A stretch of 10,858 bases of DNA from Stenotrophomonas sp. (GCA_003248565.1 QFOV01000102.1:1-10858), one strand, 5' to 3'; shown: positions 1 through 8,748, counted from the first letter of the stretch. Program-made: numbers and translations. Notes: generated from the sequence alone by a model not told the origin.

Positions 1-2211
1 CGCATCGCCCAGACCTTGCCGAAAGGCACGCAGATCTTCGTCGCCTTCGACAACACCACCTTCATTGAAGCCGCCGTGGAGCGCGTTTACGCCACGCTGG
101 TCGAGGCGATGATCCTGGTGCTGATCGTGATCTGGCTGTTCCTGGGCAGCCTGCGCGCGGCAGTGATTCCGGCGGTGACGGTGCCGGTGTGCCTGGTTGC
201 GGCCTTCATCGCGCTGTTCGCGTTCGGCTTCTCGATCAACCTGTTCACCCTGCTGGCGCTGGTGCTGTGTATCGGCCTGGTGGTGGATGACGCCATCGTT
301 GTGGTCGAGAACGTGCAACGCCGCATCGACCTGGGCGAGCCACCGTTGGTGGCCGCCAAGCGCGGTACCGCGCAGGTGGCGTTCGCGGTGATCGCGACCA
401 CGGCGGTGCTGGTGGCGGTGTTCCTGCCGGTCGGTTTCCTTGAGGGCAATACCGGCCGCCTGTTCCGCGAACTGGCGGTGGCGCTGGCGGCAGCGGTGGC
501 CCTGTCGGCCTTCGTGGCACTGACGCTGACGCCGATGATGGCGTCCAAGCTGCTCAAGCCGCATAGCGAGCAGAAGGTCAGTCGCCTGCATGGCTTCATC
601 AACCGTCAGCTGGAGCGGCTGTCGGCAGCCTACGGCCGCGTGCTGGATCGCCACGTGCAGCGCAGCTGGGTATTCGGGCTGGTGATGCTGGGCGCGCTCG
701 GCGCCAGCTGGGGCCTGTTCAAGCTGATTCCTTCCGAACTTGCGCCGGCCGAAGACCGTGGCTCGTTCCAGATCATGATCGACGGCCCGGAAGGTGCGGG
801 CTACGACTACACCGTGGAGCAGGTGCAGCAGGTCGAGAAGATCGTCTCGCGCTTCGTCGGCCCGGAGGAACCCATTGTCCGCGCCAATCCGCGTGTGCCC
901 GGTGGTTGGGGCAACAGCGAGGAAATGCATACCGGCCGCATGAGCGTGTTCCTGCAGCCCTGGCGCAACCGCAGCGAAGCCACGGTGGATGTGGCCAATG
1001 ACCTGCAGAAAGAACTGAACGACCTCAGTGGCGTGCGCGTGCGCACCATGGTCGGTGGCGGTCTGGTGCGCAGCATGGGCCAGCCGTTCCAGATCGTGTT
1101 GGGTGGCCCGGAGTACGCAGAAATCGCGCAGTGGCGTGATCGCCTGCTGGAGCGCATGGCCGATTACCCCGGCCTGGTCGGCGCCGATTCGGACTACAAG
1201 GAAACCCGCCCGCAGATGCGGGTCAACATCGACCGCCAGCGTGCGGCCGACCTGGGCATCTCGGTTACCGAGATCGGCCGCGCGCTGGAAACCATGATGG
1301 GCTCGCGCCGCGTCACCACCTTCGTCGACAACGGCGAGGAGTACGACGTGCTGGTGCAGGCAGGCCGCGAAGGCCGTGCGTCGCCGGCCGACCTGTCGGC
1401 GATCCAGGTGCGCGCACGCTCGGGTGAGCTGGTGCCGCTGTCCAACCTGGTCACGCTCAGTGAAGTGGCCGAGGCCGGCAGCCTCAACCGTTTCAATCGC
1501 CTGCGCTCGATCACCATCAGCGCCAACGTCGCGCCGGGCCATACGCTGGGTGAGACCATCGATTGGGCCAAACAGGTCGCCGCCGAGGAACTGCCGGAAT
1601 ACGCGCAGATCGACTGGAAGGGCGAATCGCGCGAGTACCAGAGCGCCGGCAGCGCGGTGCTGCTGACCTTCGCCATGGCCTTGCTGGTGGTTTACCTGGT
1701 GCTGGCCGCACAGTTCGAGAGCTTCATCCATCCGCTGGTGATCATGCTGACCGTGCCGCTGGGCGTGCTCGGCGCTTTTGTTGGCCTGTACCTCAGTGGG
1801 GGCACGCTCAACCTGTTCAGCCAGATCGGCATCGTCATGCTGGTGGGTCTGGCGGCGAAGAACGGCATCCTGATCGTCGAGTTCGCCAACCAGCTGCGCG
1901 ACGAAGGCCGTACTGTGCACCAGGCCATCGTCGAGTCGTCGATGGTGCGGCTGCGACCGATCCTGATGACCTCGATCGCCACCGTGGTTGGTGCGGTTCC
2001 GCTGGTGGTCGCCGGTGGCCCGGGCTCGGCCAGCCGCGCCACCATCGGCATCGTGGTGATCTTCGGTGTCAGTGTGTCCACCTTCCTGTCGCTGTTCGTG
2101 GTGCCGGCGTTCTATGCCTTGCTGGCGCCGTATACCAAGTCGCCGGAAACCGTGGCCAACGCGCTGGAGAAGCTGGAGCGTGAAACCCCGGCGGTCGGTG
2201 GCCATGCGTGA
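1..2211 (+). CDS. RND (HAE1-type) multidrug efflux permease, 5'-truncated by the window edge
   Basis: Inner-membrane, proton-driven efflux permease of the RND superfamily, which works with a periplasmic adaptor and an outer-membrane channel to export drugs or other amphiphiles. The reading frame is open from base 1, so this is the last ~736 codons of a protein usually ~1,030-1,050 residues long; about 300 N-terminal residues lie outside. Counting from base 1, the TM4 motif GLVVDDAIVVVEN puts the proton-relay aspartates at residues 96-97 (bases 286-291). A large periplasmic domain spans roughly residues 200-540. The C-terminal membrane block carries the conserved lysine in AAKNGILIVEF (residue ~620, bases 1858-1860). 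D-D and K match AcrB D407/D408/K940, so the pump should be functional. The last codons overlap the next gene by 8 nt. Adaptor and channel genes would lie upstream. The substrate and the exact Sme-type name cannot be told from this fragment. Confidence 0.95.
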   Translation, partial: RIAQTLPKGTQIFVAFDNTTFIEAAVERVYATLVEAMILVLIVIWLFLGSLRAAVIPAVTVPVCLVAAFIALFAFGFSINLFTLLALVLCIGLVVDDAIVVVENVQRRIDLGEPPLVAAKRGTAQVAFAVIATTAVLVAVFLPVGFLEGNTGRLFRELAVALAAAVALSAFVALTLTPMMASKLLKPHSEQKVSRLHGFINRQLERLSAAYGRVLDRHVQRSWVFGLVMLGALGASWGLFKLIPSELAPAEDRGSFQIMIDGPEGAGYDYTVEQVQQVEKIVSRFVGPEEPIVRANPRVPGGWGNSEEMHTGRMSVFLQPWRNRSEATVDVANDLQKELNDLSGVRVRTMVGGGLVRSMGQPFQIVLGGPEYAEIAQWRDRLLERMADYPGLVGADSDYKETRPQMRVNIDRQRAADLGISVTEIGRALETMMGSRRVTTFVDNGEEYDVLVQAGREGRASPADLSAIQVRARSGELVPLSNLVTLSEVAEAGSLNRFNRLRSITISANVAPGHTLGETIDWAKQVAAEELPEYAQIDWKGESREYQSAGSAVLLTFAMALLVVYLVLAAQFESFIHPLVIMLTVPLGVLGAFVGLYLSGGTLNLFSQIGIVMLVGLAAKNGILIVEFANQLRDEGRTVHQAIVESSMVRLRPILMTSIATVVGAVPLVVAGGPGSASRATIGIVVIFGVSVSTFLSLFVVPAFYALLAPYTKSPETVANALEKLERETPAVGGHA

Positions 2212-2740
2212 GCCGCTGCTCGGCGGCCGCGTCCGGCTACGCCCCTGGCAGGCAGGGGATCTGGACGCGCTGCTCGAGCATGCCAACGATGCAGCGGTAT
2301 CGCGGGGGCTGAGCACGCGCTTTCCCTATCCGTATACCCGTGCCGATGGCGAGGCCTTTCTGGCGGGGCAGGTGCTGGACCTGCGGGGGCAGGTATTCGC
2401 ACTGGAAATCGATGGCCTGGCCTGTGGCGGTATCGGGGTAACCCAGGGCAAGGACGAACGGCGTCATTCGGCGTCGCTGGGGTATTGGCTGGGCCAGCGC
2501 TACTGGGGGCAAGGCATCATGACCACGGTGGTCGGCGCATATGTGCCGTGGGTGATGGATACCCTGGCGCTGGCACGGCTGTCCGCGCAGGTGATGGCTG
2601 GCAATCCGGCCTCGGCGCGGGTGCTGTTGAAGAATGGATTCGCGGAGGAGGGCACCGAGCGCCAATCGGTGTTCAAGGACGGGCAGTTGCATGACATGCG
2701 CTGCTTCGCCCTTATCAGGACTTGGCTGCAATCCACGTAG
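2204..2740 (+). CDS. GNAT-family N-acetyltransferase (RimJ/RimL type)
   Basis: Predicted cytoplasmic acetyl-CoA-dependent N-acetyltransferase, 178 residues, the usual size for RimJ/RimL-type GNAT proteins. The N-terminal strand GGRVRLRPWQAGDLDALL is typical of the family. The acetyl-CoA loop is GYWLGQRYWGQGIMT (QxxWGQG, residues ~93-107), and the later motif NPASARVLLKNGF (~128-140) is the conserved Asn/Ala segment followed by KNGF. ATG at 2204 is chosen because homology to the fold starts directly there; it overlaps the pump stop codon (ATGCGTGA), implying translational coupling in one operon. An upstream in-frame extension to 2066 lies inside the pump gene and is not credible. The substrate is unknown: it could be a ribosomal protein N-terminus, an amino-sugar antibiotic or a small amine. 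Linkage to the pump is suggestive of a shared detoxification role but does not prove one. Confidence 0.88.
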   Translation: MREPLLGGRVRLRPWQAGDLDALLEHANDAAVSRGLSTRFPYPYTRADGEAFLAGQVLDLRGQVFALEIDGLACGGIGVTQGKDERRHSASLGYWLGQRYWGQGIMTTVVGAYVPWVMDTLALARLSAQVMAGNPASARVLLKNGFAEEGTERQSVFKDGQLHDMRCFALIRTWLQST

Positions 2741-2779
2741 GAGCCTGCACAACCGGGCCCAATCGTGGAAAAATCGGCC

Positions 2780-2800
2780 AGCCCCGGGATTCCGGGCTTT
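2780..2800 (+). terminator. Weak terminator- or attenuator-like hairpin before the symporter gene
   Basis: AGCCC pairs with GGGCT (2780-2784 / 2794-2798) and GG with CC inside it, with a bulged C at 2785 and loop GATT. Only TTT follows directly, then a second TTT 7 nt later. It sits 40 nt after the acetyltransferase stop and 30 nt before the symporter GTG. It may separate the two transcription units or attenuate read-through; the bulge and short T-tract keep confidence low. Confidence 0.35.
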
Positions 2801-2829
2801 GGCTACCTTTCAGCTTTCCGGGGAATTAC

Positions 2830-4332
<1,503 letters not shown>

Positions 4333-4347
4333 TCCAAAGGAACCGCT

Positions 4348-5184
4348 GTGAGTAACCCCTGGAACAACCGTCGCCCTTCCTCGCGGCCACCCCGCGCAAC
4401 TCCGGCTGCACCCTCGGCCGCACGTGAAGGCGACGGTGTCCCGGTACGCGGCGGCGATGAAATGCGCCTGTACGGCTTCAATGCCGTGCAGGCGATGTTT
4501 GCCAAGCGCCCGCAGGCGCTGCGCAAGCTGTACCTGGCCGAGGACATGATCCCGCGCCTGCAGCCGGTGCTGAAGTGGTGCGTGGCCAACCGTGTGGGTT
4601 ACCGCGTGGTCGGCGACGGCGATCTCAACAAGCTGGCCGCCACTACCCATCACGAAGGCCTGGTGGCCGACGTGCAGAAGCAGGAGCCGTTGCCCTTGGC
4701 GACCTGGCTGGCCTCGCTGACGGACGGTCCTGCGCTGGCCTTGTGGCTGGATGGCGTAGGCAACCCGCACAACTTCGGCGCGATCCTGCGCTCGGCGGCG
4801 CATTTTGGGGTCAAGGCAATCCTGTTGCCGGCGGACTCGACGCTGGCCCTGTCCGGCGCCGCCGCGCGCGTGGCGGAAGGTGGCGCCGAGTCGGTGCCGC
4901 TGGTGCGCCTGCCGGCCTTGCCACAGGCCGTTGCACAGCTGCGTGATGCCGGCTTTGGGCTGGCTGCGACCCTGGTTGCCGATGGCGACAATGTTTTCAC
5001 CACCGAGTTGCCGGATCGCATGGTGTATGTGATGGGCGCTGAAGGCGAAGGCATGGACCGCGATTTCGCCCAGAGCTGCGATCTGCGCCTGTCGATCCCG
5101 GGCAGTGGCGCAGTGGAAAGCCTCAACGTGGCCTCGGCCACCGCAGTATTCCTGGCCAGCTGGAACAGCCGCAAGCAGCACTGA
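4348..5184 (+). CDS. TrmH/SpoU-family RNA 2'-O-methyltransferase, YfiF-like
   Basis: Cytoplasmic SAM-dependent enzyme of the SPOUT (trefoil-knot) class, predicted to methylate a ribose 2'-OH in rRNA or tRNA. It has 278 residues. Residues 1-35 are a low-complexity Pro/Arg/Ala tail, likely disordered and RNA-binding. A SpoU substrate-binding domain follows from LYGFNAVQAMF (41-51). The catalytic domain has motif 1 GNPHNFGAILRSAAHFG (138-154, with the family arginine R148), motif 2 VYVMGAEGEGM (226-236) and motif 3 LSIPGSGAVESLNVASA (248-264, with S258 and N260). All three motifs are intact. The start is GTG at 4348, supported by AAAGGA at 4336-4341 at good spacing. The domain order and the NPHNFGAILRSAAHFG form resemble E. 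coli YfiF more than RlmB; the RNA target is unknown. Its stop codon is 8 bp before the first SMAG repeat. Confidence 0.9.
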   Translation: MSNPWNNRRPSSRPPRATPAAPSAAREGDGVPVRGGDEMRLYGFNAVQAMFAKRPQALRKLYLAEDMIPRLQPVLKWCVANRVGYRVVGDGDLNKLAATTHHEGLVADVQKQEPLPLATWLASLTDGPALALWLDGVGNPHNFGAILRSAAHFGVKAILLPADSTLALSGAAARVAEGGAESVPLVRLPALPQAVAQLRDAGFGLAATLVADGDNVFTTELPDRMVYVMGAEGEGMDRDFAQSCDLRLSIPGSGAVESLNVASATAVFLASWNSRKQH

Positions 5185-5192
5185 AAAACACG

Positions 5193-5215
5193 GTAGTGCC
5201 GAGGCATGCTCGGCA
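5193..5215 (+). repeat. SMAG palindrome 1 (variant loop), + orientation
   Basis: GTAG head at 5193-5196, then TGCCGAG / GCATG / CTCGGCA. The loop is GCATG instead of the CCATG of the other copies. It starts 8 bp after the methyltransferase stop codon. No G-quadruplex module is attached. Confidence 0.88.
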
Positions 5216-5240
5216 GAAGCTTCACCAGAAATGCCAATCT

Positions 5241-5263
5241 GTAGTGCCGAGCCATGCTCGGCA
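5241..5263 (+). repeat. SMAG palindrome 2, + orientation
   Basis: GTAG head at 5241-5244 followed by TGCCGAG, CCATG loop and CTCGGCA, a perfect 7-bp stem. It opens the first of two tandem ~95-bp units. Sequence before its head shows no G-run module. Confidence 0.92.
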
Positions 5264-5286
5264 GGGGCGTTACCAGGAAAAAAGCA

Positions 5287-5326
5287 CCCCTCCCCAACCC
5301 TCCCCTTCGCTGCGCGAAAGTGAGGG
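5287..5326 (-). repeat. Hairpin / G-quadruplex module, locus 1 copy 1
   Basis: On the - strand, bases 5305-5287 read GGGGAGGGTTGGGGAGGGG: four G-runs with loops of 1, 2 and 1 nt, a canonical quadruplex motif. Bases 5298-5310 and 5314-5326 form a 13-bp stem around TGC, with two mismatches in this copy. The module abuts SMAG 3 and together they make a 74-bp composite (5286-5359). Confidence 0.8.
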
Positions 5327-5336
5327 GGCAGAAGCC

Positions 5337-5359
5337 GTAGTGCCGAGCCATGCTCGGCA
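5337..5359 (+). repeat. SMAG palindrome 3, + orientation
   Basis: GTAG 5337-5340, stem TGCCGAG / CTCGGCA around CCATG. It starts the second tandem unit and is joined on its head side, through about ten bases, to the G-quadruplex module at 5287-5326. Confidence 0.92.
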
Positions 5360-5381
5360 GGGGCATTACCAGGAAAAAGCA

Positions 5382-5421
5382 CCCCTCCCCAACCCTCCCC
5401 TTCGCTGCGCGAAAGGGAGGG
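5382..5421 (-). repeat. Hairpin / G-quadruplex module, locus 1 copy 2
   Basis: The - strand of 5400-5382 reads GGGGAGGGTTGGGGAGGGG. The 13-nt arms 5393-5405 and 5409-5421 pair around TGC with one mismatch. With SMAG 4 it forms the composite 5381-5454, which matches 9925-9998 (opposite strand) at 71 of 74 positions by direct comparison. Confidence 0.82.
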
Positions 5422-5431
5422 GGCAGAAGCC

Positions 5432-5454
5432 GTAGTGCCGAGCCATGCTCGGCA
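5432..5454 (+). repeat. SMAG palindrome 4, + orientation
   Basis: GTAG 5432-5435 with perfect 7-bp stem around CCATG. It forms the left arm of a perfect 28-bp inverted repeat with SMAG 5. Confidence 0.92.
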
Positions 5455-5476
5455 GGGGCATTACCGGTAGAGCCCC

Positions 5477-5499
5477 TGCCGAGCATGGCTCGGCACTAC
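5477..5499 (-). repeat. SMAG palindrome 5, - orientation
   Basis: Reverse copy ending in CTAC (5496-5499), the only - oriented SMAG in this locus. Bases 5472-5499 are the exact reverse complement of 5432-5459, leaving a 12-nt centre that contains TACCGGTA. Confidence 0.92.
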
Positions 5500-5513
5500 A
5501 GAAACCAAAACAG

Positions 5514-5537
5514 GAAAGGCGCCTTGCGGCGCCTTTC
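5514..5537. terminator. Strong bidirectional rho-independent terminator
   Basis: GAAAGGCGCC (5514-5523) and GGCGCCTTTC (5528-5537) form a perfect 10-bp stem with loop TTGC, followed on the + side by TTGTTTC and preceded by ACCAAAACAG, which gives a U-rich tail on the - strand. It lies between the convergent methyltransferase and peptidase genes, 21 bp from the peptidase stop, so it can serve both. Confidence 0.88.
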
Positions 5538-5558
5538 TTGTTTCAACCGGGCAGGCAG

Positions 5559-6980
5559 TCACTCCCGCGGCGGCACCACATCCTTGGCCTCGCTGCCGAA
5601 GCTGCCTTCGGATTCCGCTGCCAGATAGGCAAACACGGTGTAGGCCGCCACATTCTGCGCAAGGGCCTTCGGGTCGATCTTGTCCAGGGTGTCGTCCGGG
5701 GTGTGGTGCAGGTCGAAATAGTCAGTTCCGTCCTGGGCAAGCCATGCCCATGCACCGCCCTTGGCAGCCAGCGGGCCTACGTCGGGGCCGGGGCCGCCTT
5801 GGTTGGCGCGGTACTCGATGCCCAGTGGCGCCAGCGCTTCGCCGATCTGGCGGGTAGCTTCACGCGATTCCGCCGGATTGCCCGAGCCGGTGTTGAAGGC
5901 ATAGATGCGGCCCGCGCCGAAGTCGCTTTCGGCGGCGATGTGCTGCTGCACGATTTCGCCGGCTGCCACGCGGGCGGCGGCGTAGGCCTTGCCACCGTGC
6001 AGACCCTGCTCTTCGTTGGCGAAGGCGATGACGCGGATGGTGCGCTTGGGGGCCTGCTTGAGCTGGCCGATCAGATGGCCGGCGGCCATGGTGATGCCGA
6101 CGCCGGCACCATCATCGATTGCGCCGGTACCCAGGTCCCAGGAGTCCAGGTGACCGCCGATCACCACAACTTCCTTGGGCAGGCTGCGGCCGGTGATTTC
6201 GCCGATCACGTTCTGCGAGGTATAGCTGCCATCCCAGCCGCAATCCAGCGCGATGCGGATGCGGGTAGGGCCGCGCGCAACCAGACGATTGAGCTGGTCG
6301 GCATCCGGGCCGGACAGTGCGGCCGATGGCACCGGGGTCAGGCCTTCGTCATAACGGGTGATGCCGGTATGCGGCATGCGATGCGAATCGGTGCCAGCCG
6401 AGCGCATGATGAAGCCGACCGCACCCTTGCGGATCGCTTCGGACGGGCCACGGCTGCGCACACTGCCGCCGATGCCATAGTCAGCGCCATCCCGCTTGCG
6501 GGTCATGGTGAAGTCGACATAGGCGATCTTGCCGGCCAGCGAGCCTTCCGGTGCCGCCTTCAGCGCGTCCAGGCCTTCAAAGCGCACAATCTCGGCTTCC
6601 ACCGTGCCGGCGGGGCTGCCGCCCAGGGCGGTGATGGTCAACGGCTGCGGATGTGCGCCAAGTACCGAGGCGTGTTCGCTGCGGCGCTCCCACTTCGGGA
6701 AGGTCACCGGCTCGGTCCACACCTTGTCGAAGCCCAGTTCCTTGAACTTGGCCTTGGCCCATTCCACCGCACGTGCGTCGGCTTCGCTGCCAGCCATGCG
6801 CGGGCCAACTTCGGTAGTCAGCGATTCCACCACCTGCCAGCCGGTGTTGTCCGCCAGCGCCTGTGCACGCAACTCGGCGGCCTTGGTCAGCGCCTGCTGT
6901 GGAATATGGGTGGGCGCTGCGTTGGCAGCGGCCGAGGTGCACAGCAGGAGAAGGGCAAGGGAAAGAGCACGGCGACGCAT
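5559..6980 (-). CDS. Secreted M28-family zinc aminopeptidase/carboxypeptidase
   Basis: Exported metallopeptidase of family M28, closest in organisation to the carboxypeptidase Q/PGCP-like subgroup, 473 residues. The N-terminus MRRRALSLALLLLC...AAANA-AP is a Sec signal peptide with a likely cut after residue 21. C14 is preceded by Leu, so it is not a lipobox. An inserted PA-like region lies at about 110-240. All M28 catalytic features are visible: H277 and D279 in GGHLDSWD, D289 in AIDDGAG, E323-E324 in NEEQG, D353 in ESDFG and H426 in HHTPDD, so two zinc ions should bind. ATG at 6980 is chosen because the signal peptide starts there; the open frame continues to 7412 but loses any family-like sequence and crosses the divergent gene. 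The role is probably peptide scavenging in periplasm or medium; the exact substrate is unknown. Confidence 0.93.
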   Translation of the reverse strand: MRRRALSLALLLLCTSAAANAAPTHIPQQALTKAAELRAQALADNTGWQVVESLTTEVGPRMAGSEADARAVEWAKAKFKELGFDKVWTEPVTFPKWERRSEHASVLGAHPQPLTITALGGSPAGTVEAEIVRFEGLDALKAAPEGSLAGKIAYVDFTMTRKRDGADYGIGGSVRSRGPSEAIRKGAVGFIMRSAGTDSHRMPHTGITRYDEGLTPVPSAALSGPDADQLNRLVARGPTRIRIALDCGWDGSYTSQNVIGEITGRSLPKEVVVIGGHLDSWDLGTGAIDDGAGVGITMAAGHLIGQLKQAPKRTIRVIAFANEEQGLHGGKAYAAARVAAGEIVQQHIAAESDFGAGRIYAFNTGSGNPAESREATRQIGEALAPLGIEYRANQGGPGPDVGPLAAKGGAWAWLAQDGTDYFDLHHTPDDTLDKIDPKALAQNVAAYTVFAYLAAESEGSFGSEAKDVVPPRE

Positions 6981-7233
6981 AGTCAATTCCAAGGTGATTT
7001 GTCGAGTCAGGGTAACAGTGAGCGGATGTAGGTGAATGTGCCGGTTGGGATGTGTGGAAGTCTTGGTGGTCGCTAGGAGGTTCCCCTGCTGGCCGCCCCC
7101 GAGGACATTCGCTAGGCGATACAGGCAGCTGGAACGGTGACAAACAAGCACGGGTTTTTCTTGTGTTGCGATGCAGCATCGCAGGCGAGGCTGAGCACCC
7201 CCACCGGTTTGGTGGATTGCTCGGGAACACGTG
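6981..7233. promoter_or_regulatory. Divergent 253-bp regulatory gap with several dyads
   Basis: This gap must hold the promoters of both the peptidase (-) and the beta-barrel gene (+). No convincing -35/-10 pair can be named. Visible structure: direct repeat TCGCTAGG at 7070 and 7109; GTTCC/GGAAC pairing 7080-7084 with 7131-7135 and CTGC/GCAG inside it; small stem TCGC-TAG-GCGA at 7109-7119; perfect odd dyad TGCGATGC-A-GCATCGCA at 7167-7183; and a two-part hairpin GAGCA..CCACC-GGTTT-GGTGG..TGCTC at 7193-7222. The last one ends directly before GGGAA (7223-7227), the likely Shine-Dalgarno. Either operators or a structured leader would fit. Confidence 0.45.
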
Positions 7234-8214
7234 ATGAGATTGCGATACAAGACAGCAGGGACGTTGTTGGTGCTGGCACTGCCAGTACTCGGTTTTGCGC
7301 AGGGCCACTCCATGGACGATGTGCGTTTCACCGGGCCGTTGCTGACTCCGGGCCCGGCAGCGATGCCGCAGGGCGAATTTTTCGCCCAGCCGTATTGGAT
7401 ATACAGCCGCACCCGTGGCGTCTACGACGATCACGGCGATCGCCATACGCTGGATGCACACGACAGCAGCCAGTTGCTCAGCCTGGTGCTCAGTGGTGGC
7501 ATCAGCGATCGCCTGACGGGCGAGTTGGTGCTCAATGGCAGCCGCTCCGCGCACGGCGCCCAGCACAGTGATGGCTACCGCATTGGCGACAGCGCGGCTC
7601 GGCTGCGCTACCAGTTGCACGCGGGTGATGCGCTGACCGGTGGGATGACCCTGGCGGTGAAGCTGAGTCAATCGCTGGCGACCGGACGGCATGACCGATT
7701 GGGTGAGAACACGTTCAATGGCCAAGGTAGCGGGGTGTATCGCACCGGGCTCTCGTTGCTGGGACAGCAGGTGCTGTGGCTGCCGAATGGGCGGCCGCTG
7801 CGCTGGCGCTGGCAGACCGCCTGGAGCCCGTCGCCGGGCAGCGTTTCGGTGGTCGGGCGGAGTGTGTATGGCACCGAGCAGGACTTCCGCGGCACGCTTG
7901 CTGCCGGTGCCGCGGTCAGTGGTGCATTGGGGCTGGAGTACAGCATCAACCGCAATTGGGTGTTGGCCTTGGACCTGACCGCCAGCACGCAATCGGGCAG
8001 TGTGCTGGCGGGCAGCGTGGCCGATGCGACCGGTCAGCGGAAGGCGCTGCGCCAGAATGGCTCACGCAGCCGCGCCTTCAGTATTGCGCCGGCCGTGGAA
8101 TACATCATCAACGACCAGATCGGTGTGCTGTTCGGCGTGCAGGCGTCGCTGCCGGGTGGGCGCAACAGCGCGTCCTACGTCAGCCCGCAGGTATCCATGA
8201 CGATGACCTTCTGA
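7234..8214 (+). CDS. Outer-membrane beta-barrel protein (MetA-pathway porin-like), function unknown
   Basis: Predicted outer-membrane protein of 326 residues. A Sec signal peptide is clear (RLRYKTAGTLLVLALPVLGFAQ, cut after ~22-23). The mature part is a run of alternating polar/aromatic-hydrophobic strands, for example RLRYQLH, GMTLAVKLSQSL, LRWRWQTAW, LGLEYSINRNWVLALDLTAS and FSIAPAVEYIINDQIGVLFG. It ends in ...SMTMTF, the terminal phenylalanine recognised by the BAM machinery. The layout resembles the putative porins grouped as phenol/MetA-pathway barrels; this family placement is from memory of the pattern, not a search. ATG at 7234 is preferred over GTG at 7231 because GGGAA at 7223-7227 is well spaced. 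It shares a terminator with convergent mscL. No catalytic motif is visible and the cargo is unknown. Confidence 0.65.
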   Translation: MRLRYKTAGTLLVLALPVLGFAQGHSMDDVRFTGPLLTPGPAAMPQGEFFAQPYWIYSRTRGVYDDHGDRHTLDAHDSSQLLSLVLSGGISDRLTGELVLNGSRSAHGAQHSDGYRIGDSAARLRYQLHAGDALTGGMTLAVKLSQSLATGRHDRLGENTFNGQGSGVYRTGLSLLGQQVLWLPNGRPLRWRWQTAWSPSPGSVSVVGRSVYGTEQDFRGTLAAGAAVSGALGLEYSINRNWVLALDLTASTQSGSVLAGSVADATGQRKALRQNGSRSRAFSIAPAVEYIINDQIGVLFGVQASLPGGRNSASYVSPQVSMTMTF

Positions 8215-8226
8215 TCACTGCAAATG

Positions 8227-8254
8227 ACAACGGCCGGGAACCCCCGGCCGTTGT
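8227..8254. terminator. Bidirectional terminator between the beta-barrel gene and mscL
   Basis: ACAACGGCCGGG (8227-8238) and CCCGGCCGTTGT (8243-8254) make a perfect 12-bp stem with loop AACC. It is 12 bp after the + gene's stop and 19 bp from the mscL stop. T-content after the stem is moderate on both strands (TTGG; CATTTG on the - strand), so termination probably relies on the very stable stem. Confidence 0.85.
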
Positions 8255-8273
8255 TGGCAAGCAGGTTGATCGA

Positions 8274-8690
8274 TCAGTGCTTGTTGAGGCTGTCGCGGAT
8301 TTCGCGCAGCAGCAGCACTTCCTCGGTCGGTTCCGGCGCAGCGGCCGGGGCTTCTTCCTTCTTGCGGGACAGGCGGTTGACCACCTTGACCAGCATGAAG
8401 ATCGCGAAGGCGACGATGATGAACTGGATCAGCGTGTTGATGAAGTCGCCATAGCCCAGCACCACGGCCGGGATTTCCTTGCCATCGGCGCCCATCTTGG
8501 CCGGTGCCAGGGTCCAGGCGAGGCTGGAGAAATCGACATTGCCGACCAGCATGCCGATCGGCGGCATGATCACCTTGTCCACCAGTGAGGTGACGATCTT
8601 GCCGAACGCGCCGCCAATGACCACACCGACCGCGAGGTCGATGACGTTGCCGCGCATCGCAAATTCCTTGAATTCGCTGATCATTCCCAT
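8274..8690 (-). CDS. mscL: Large-conductance mechanosensitive channel MscL
   Basis: Inner-membrane homopentameric channel that opens under high membrane tension and releases solutes during hypo-osmotic shock. It has 138 residues (E. coli 136). The N-terminal amphipathic helix MGMISEFKEFAMRGNVIDLAVGV leads into TM1 (NVIDLAVGVVIGGAFGKIV), the pore-lining glycine/alanine-rich helix. TM2 is GDFINTLIQFIIVAFAIFMLV, followed by the conserved NRLSRKKEE. The C-terminal helix EEVLLLREIRDSL forms the cytoplasmic bundle. The ATG at 8690 is backed by a strong AGGAG about 7 nt upstream (reading CTAGGAGAAACAC before ATG). It lies 58 nt downstream of the FAH-family gene on the same strand, so partial cotranscription is possible, and it ends at a shared terminator. 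Confidence 0.98.
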   Translation of the reverse strand: MGMISEFKEFAMRGNVIDLAVGVVIGGAFGKIVTSLVDKVIMPPIGMLVGNVDFSSLAWTLAPAKMGADGKEIPAVVLGYGDFINTLIQFIIVAFAIFMLVKVVNRLSRKKEEAPAAAPEPTEEVLLLREIRDSLNKH

Positions 8691-8748
8691 GTGTTTCTCC
8701 TAGGTATGCGTGAAAGGGAGCTGGCGCAGACTACTCCAGTGGATGTAA

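Larger units (their letters stand above)
5241..5431 (+). repeat. Tandem array of two ~95-bp SMAG-containing units
   Basis: Two nearly identical units, 5241-5336 (96 bp) and 5337-5431 (95 bp), then the start of a third at 5432. Each holds a SMAG, a linker GGGC(G/A)TTACCAGGAAAAA, and a C-rich hairpin module. They differ at about three positions: G/A in the linker, one A in the A-tract, and T/G in the hairpin. Such near-identity suggests recent duplication or gene conversion. Confidence 0.9.

Noticed and set aside
16..18. TTG as start of the efflux pump
   Set aside because: The frame is open to base 1 and the protein lacks ~300 N-terminal residues, so this is an internal leucine.
6936..6945. 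Lipoprotein signal in the peptidase (LLLC)
   Set aside because: The residue before Cys14 is Leu, not Gly/Ala/Ser, whereas ANA-AP at 19-23 is a good signal peptidase I site.
7052..7234. 60-codon open frame in the leader of the beta-barrel gene, ending at its ATG
   Set aside because: A GTG start without Shine-Dalgarno and atypical composition; it could be a leader peptide, but nothing supports translation.
6981..7412. Extended N-terminus for the M28 peptidase
   Set aside because: The added ~144 residues precede a perfect signal peptide at 6980 and would overlap the divergent beta-barrel gene.
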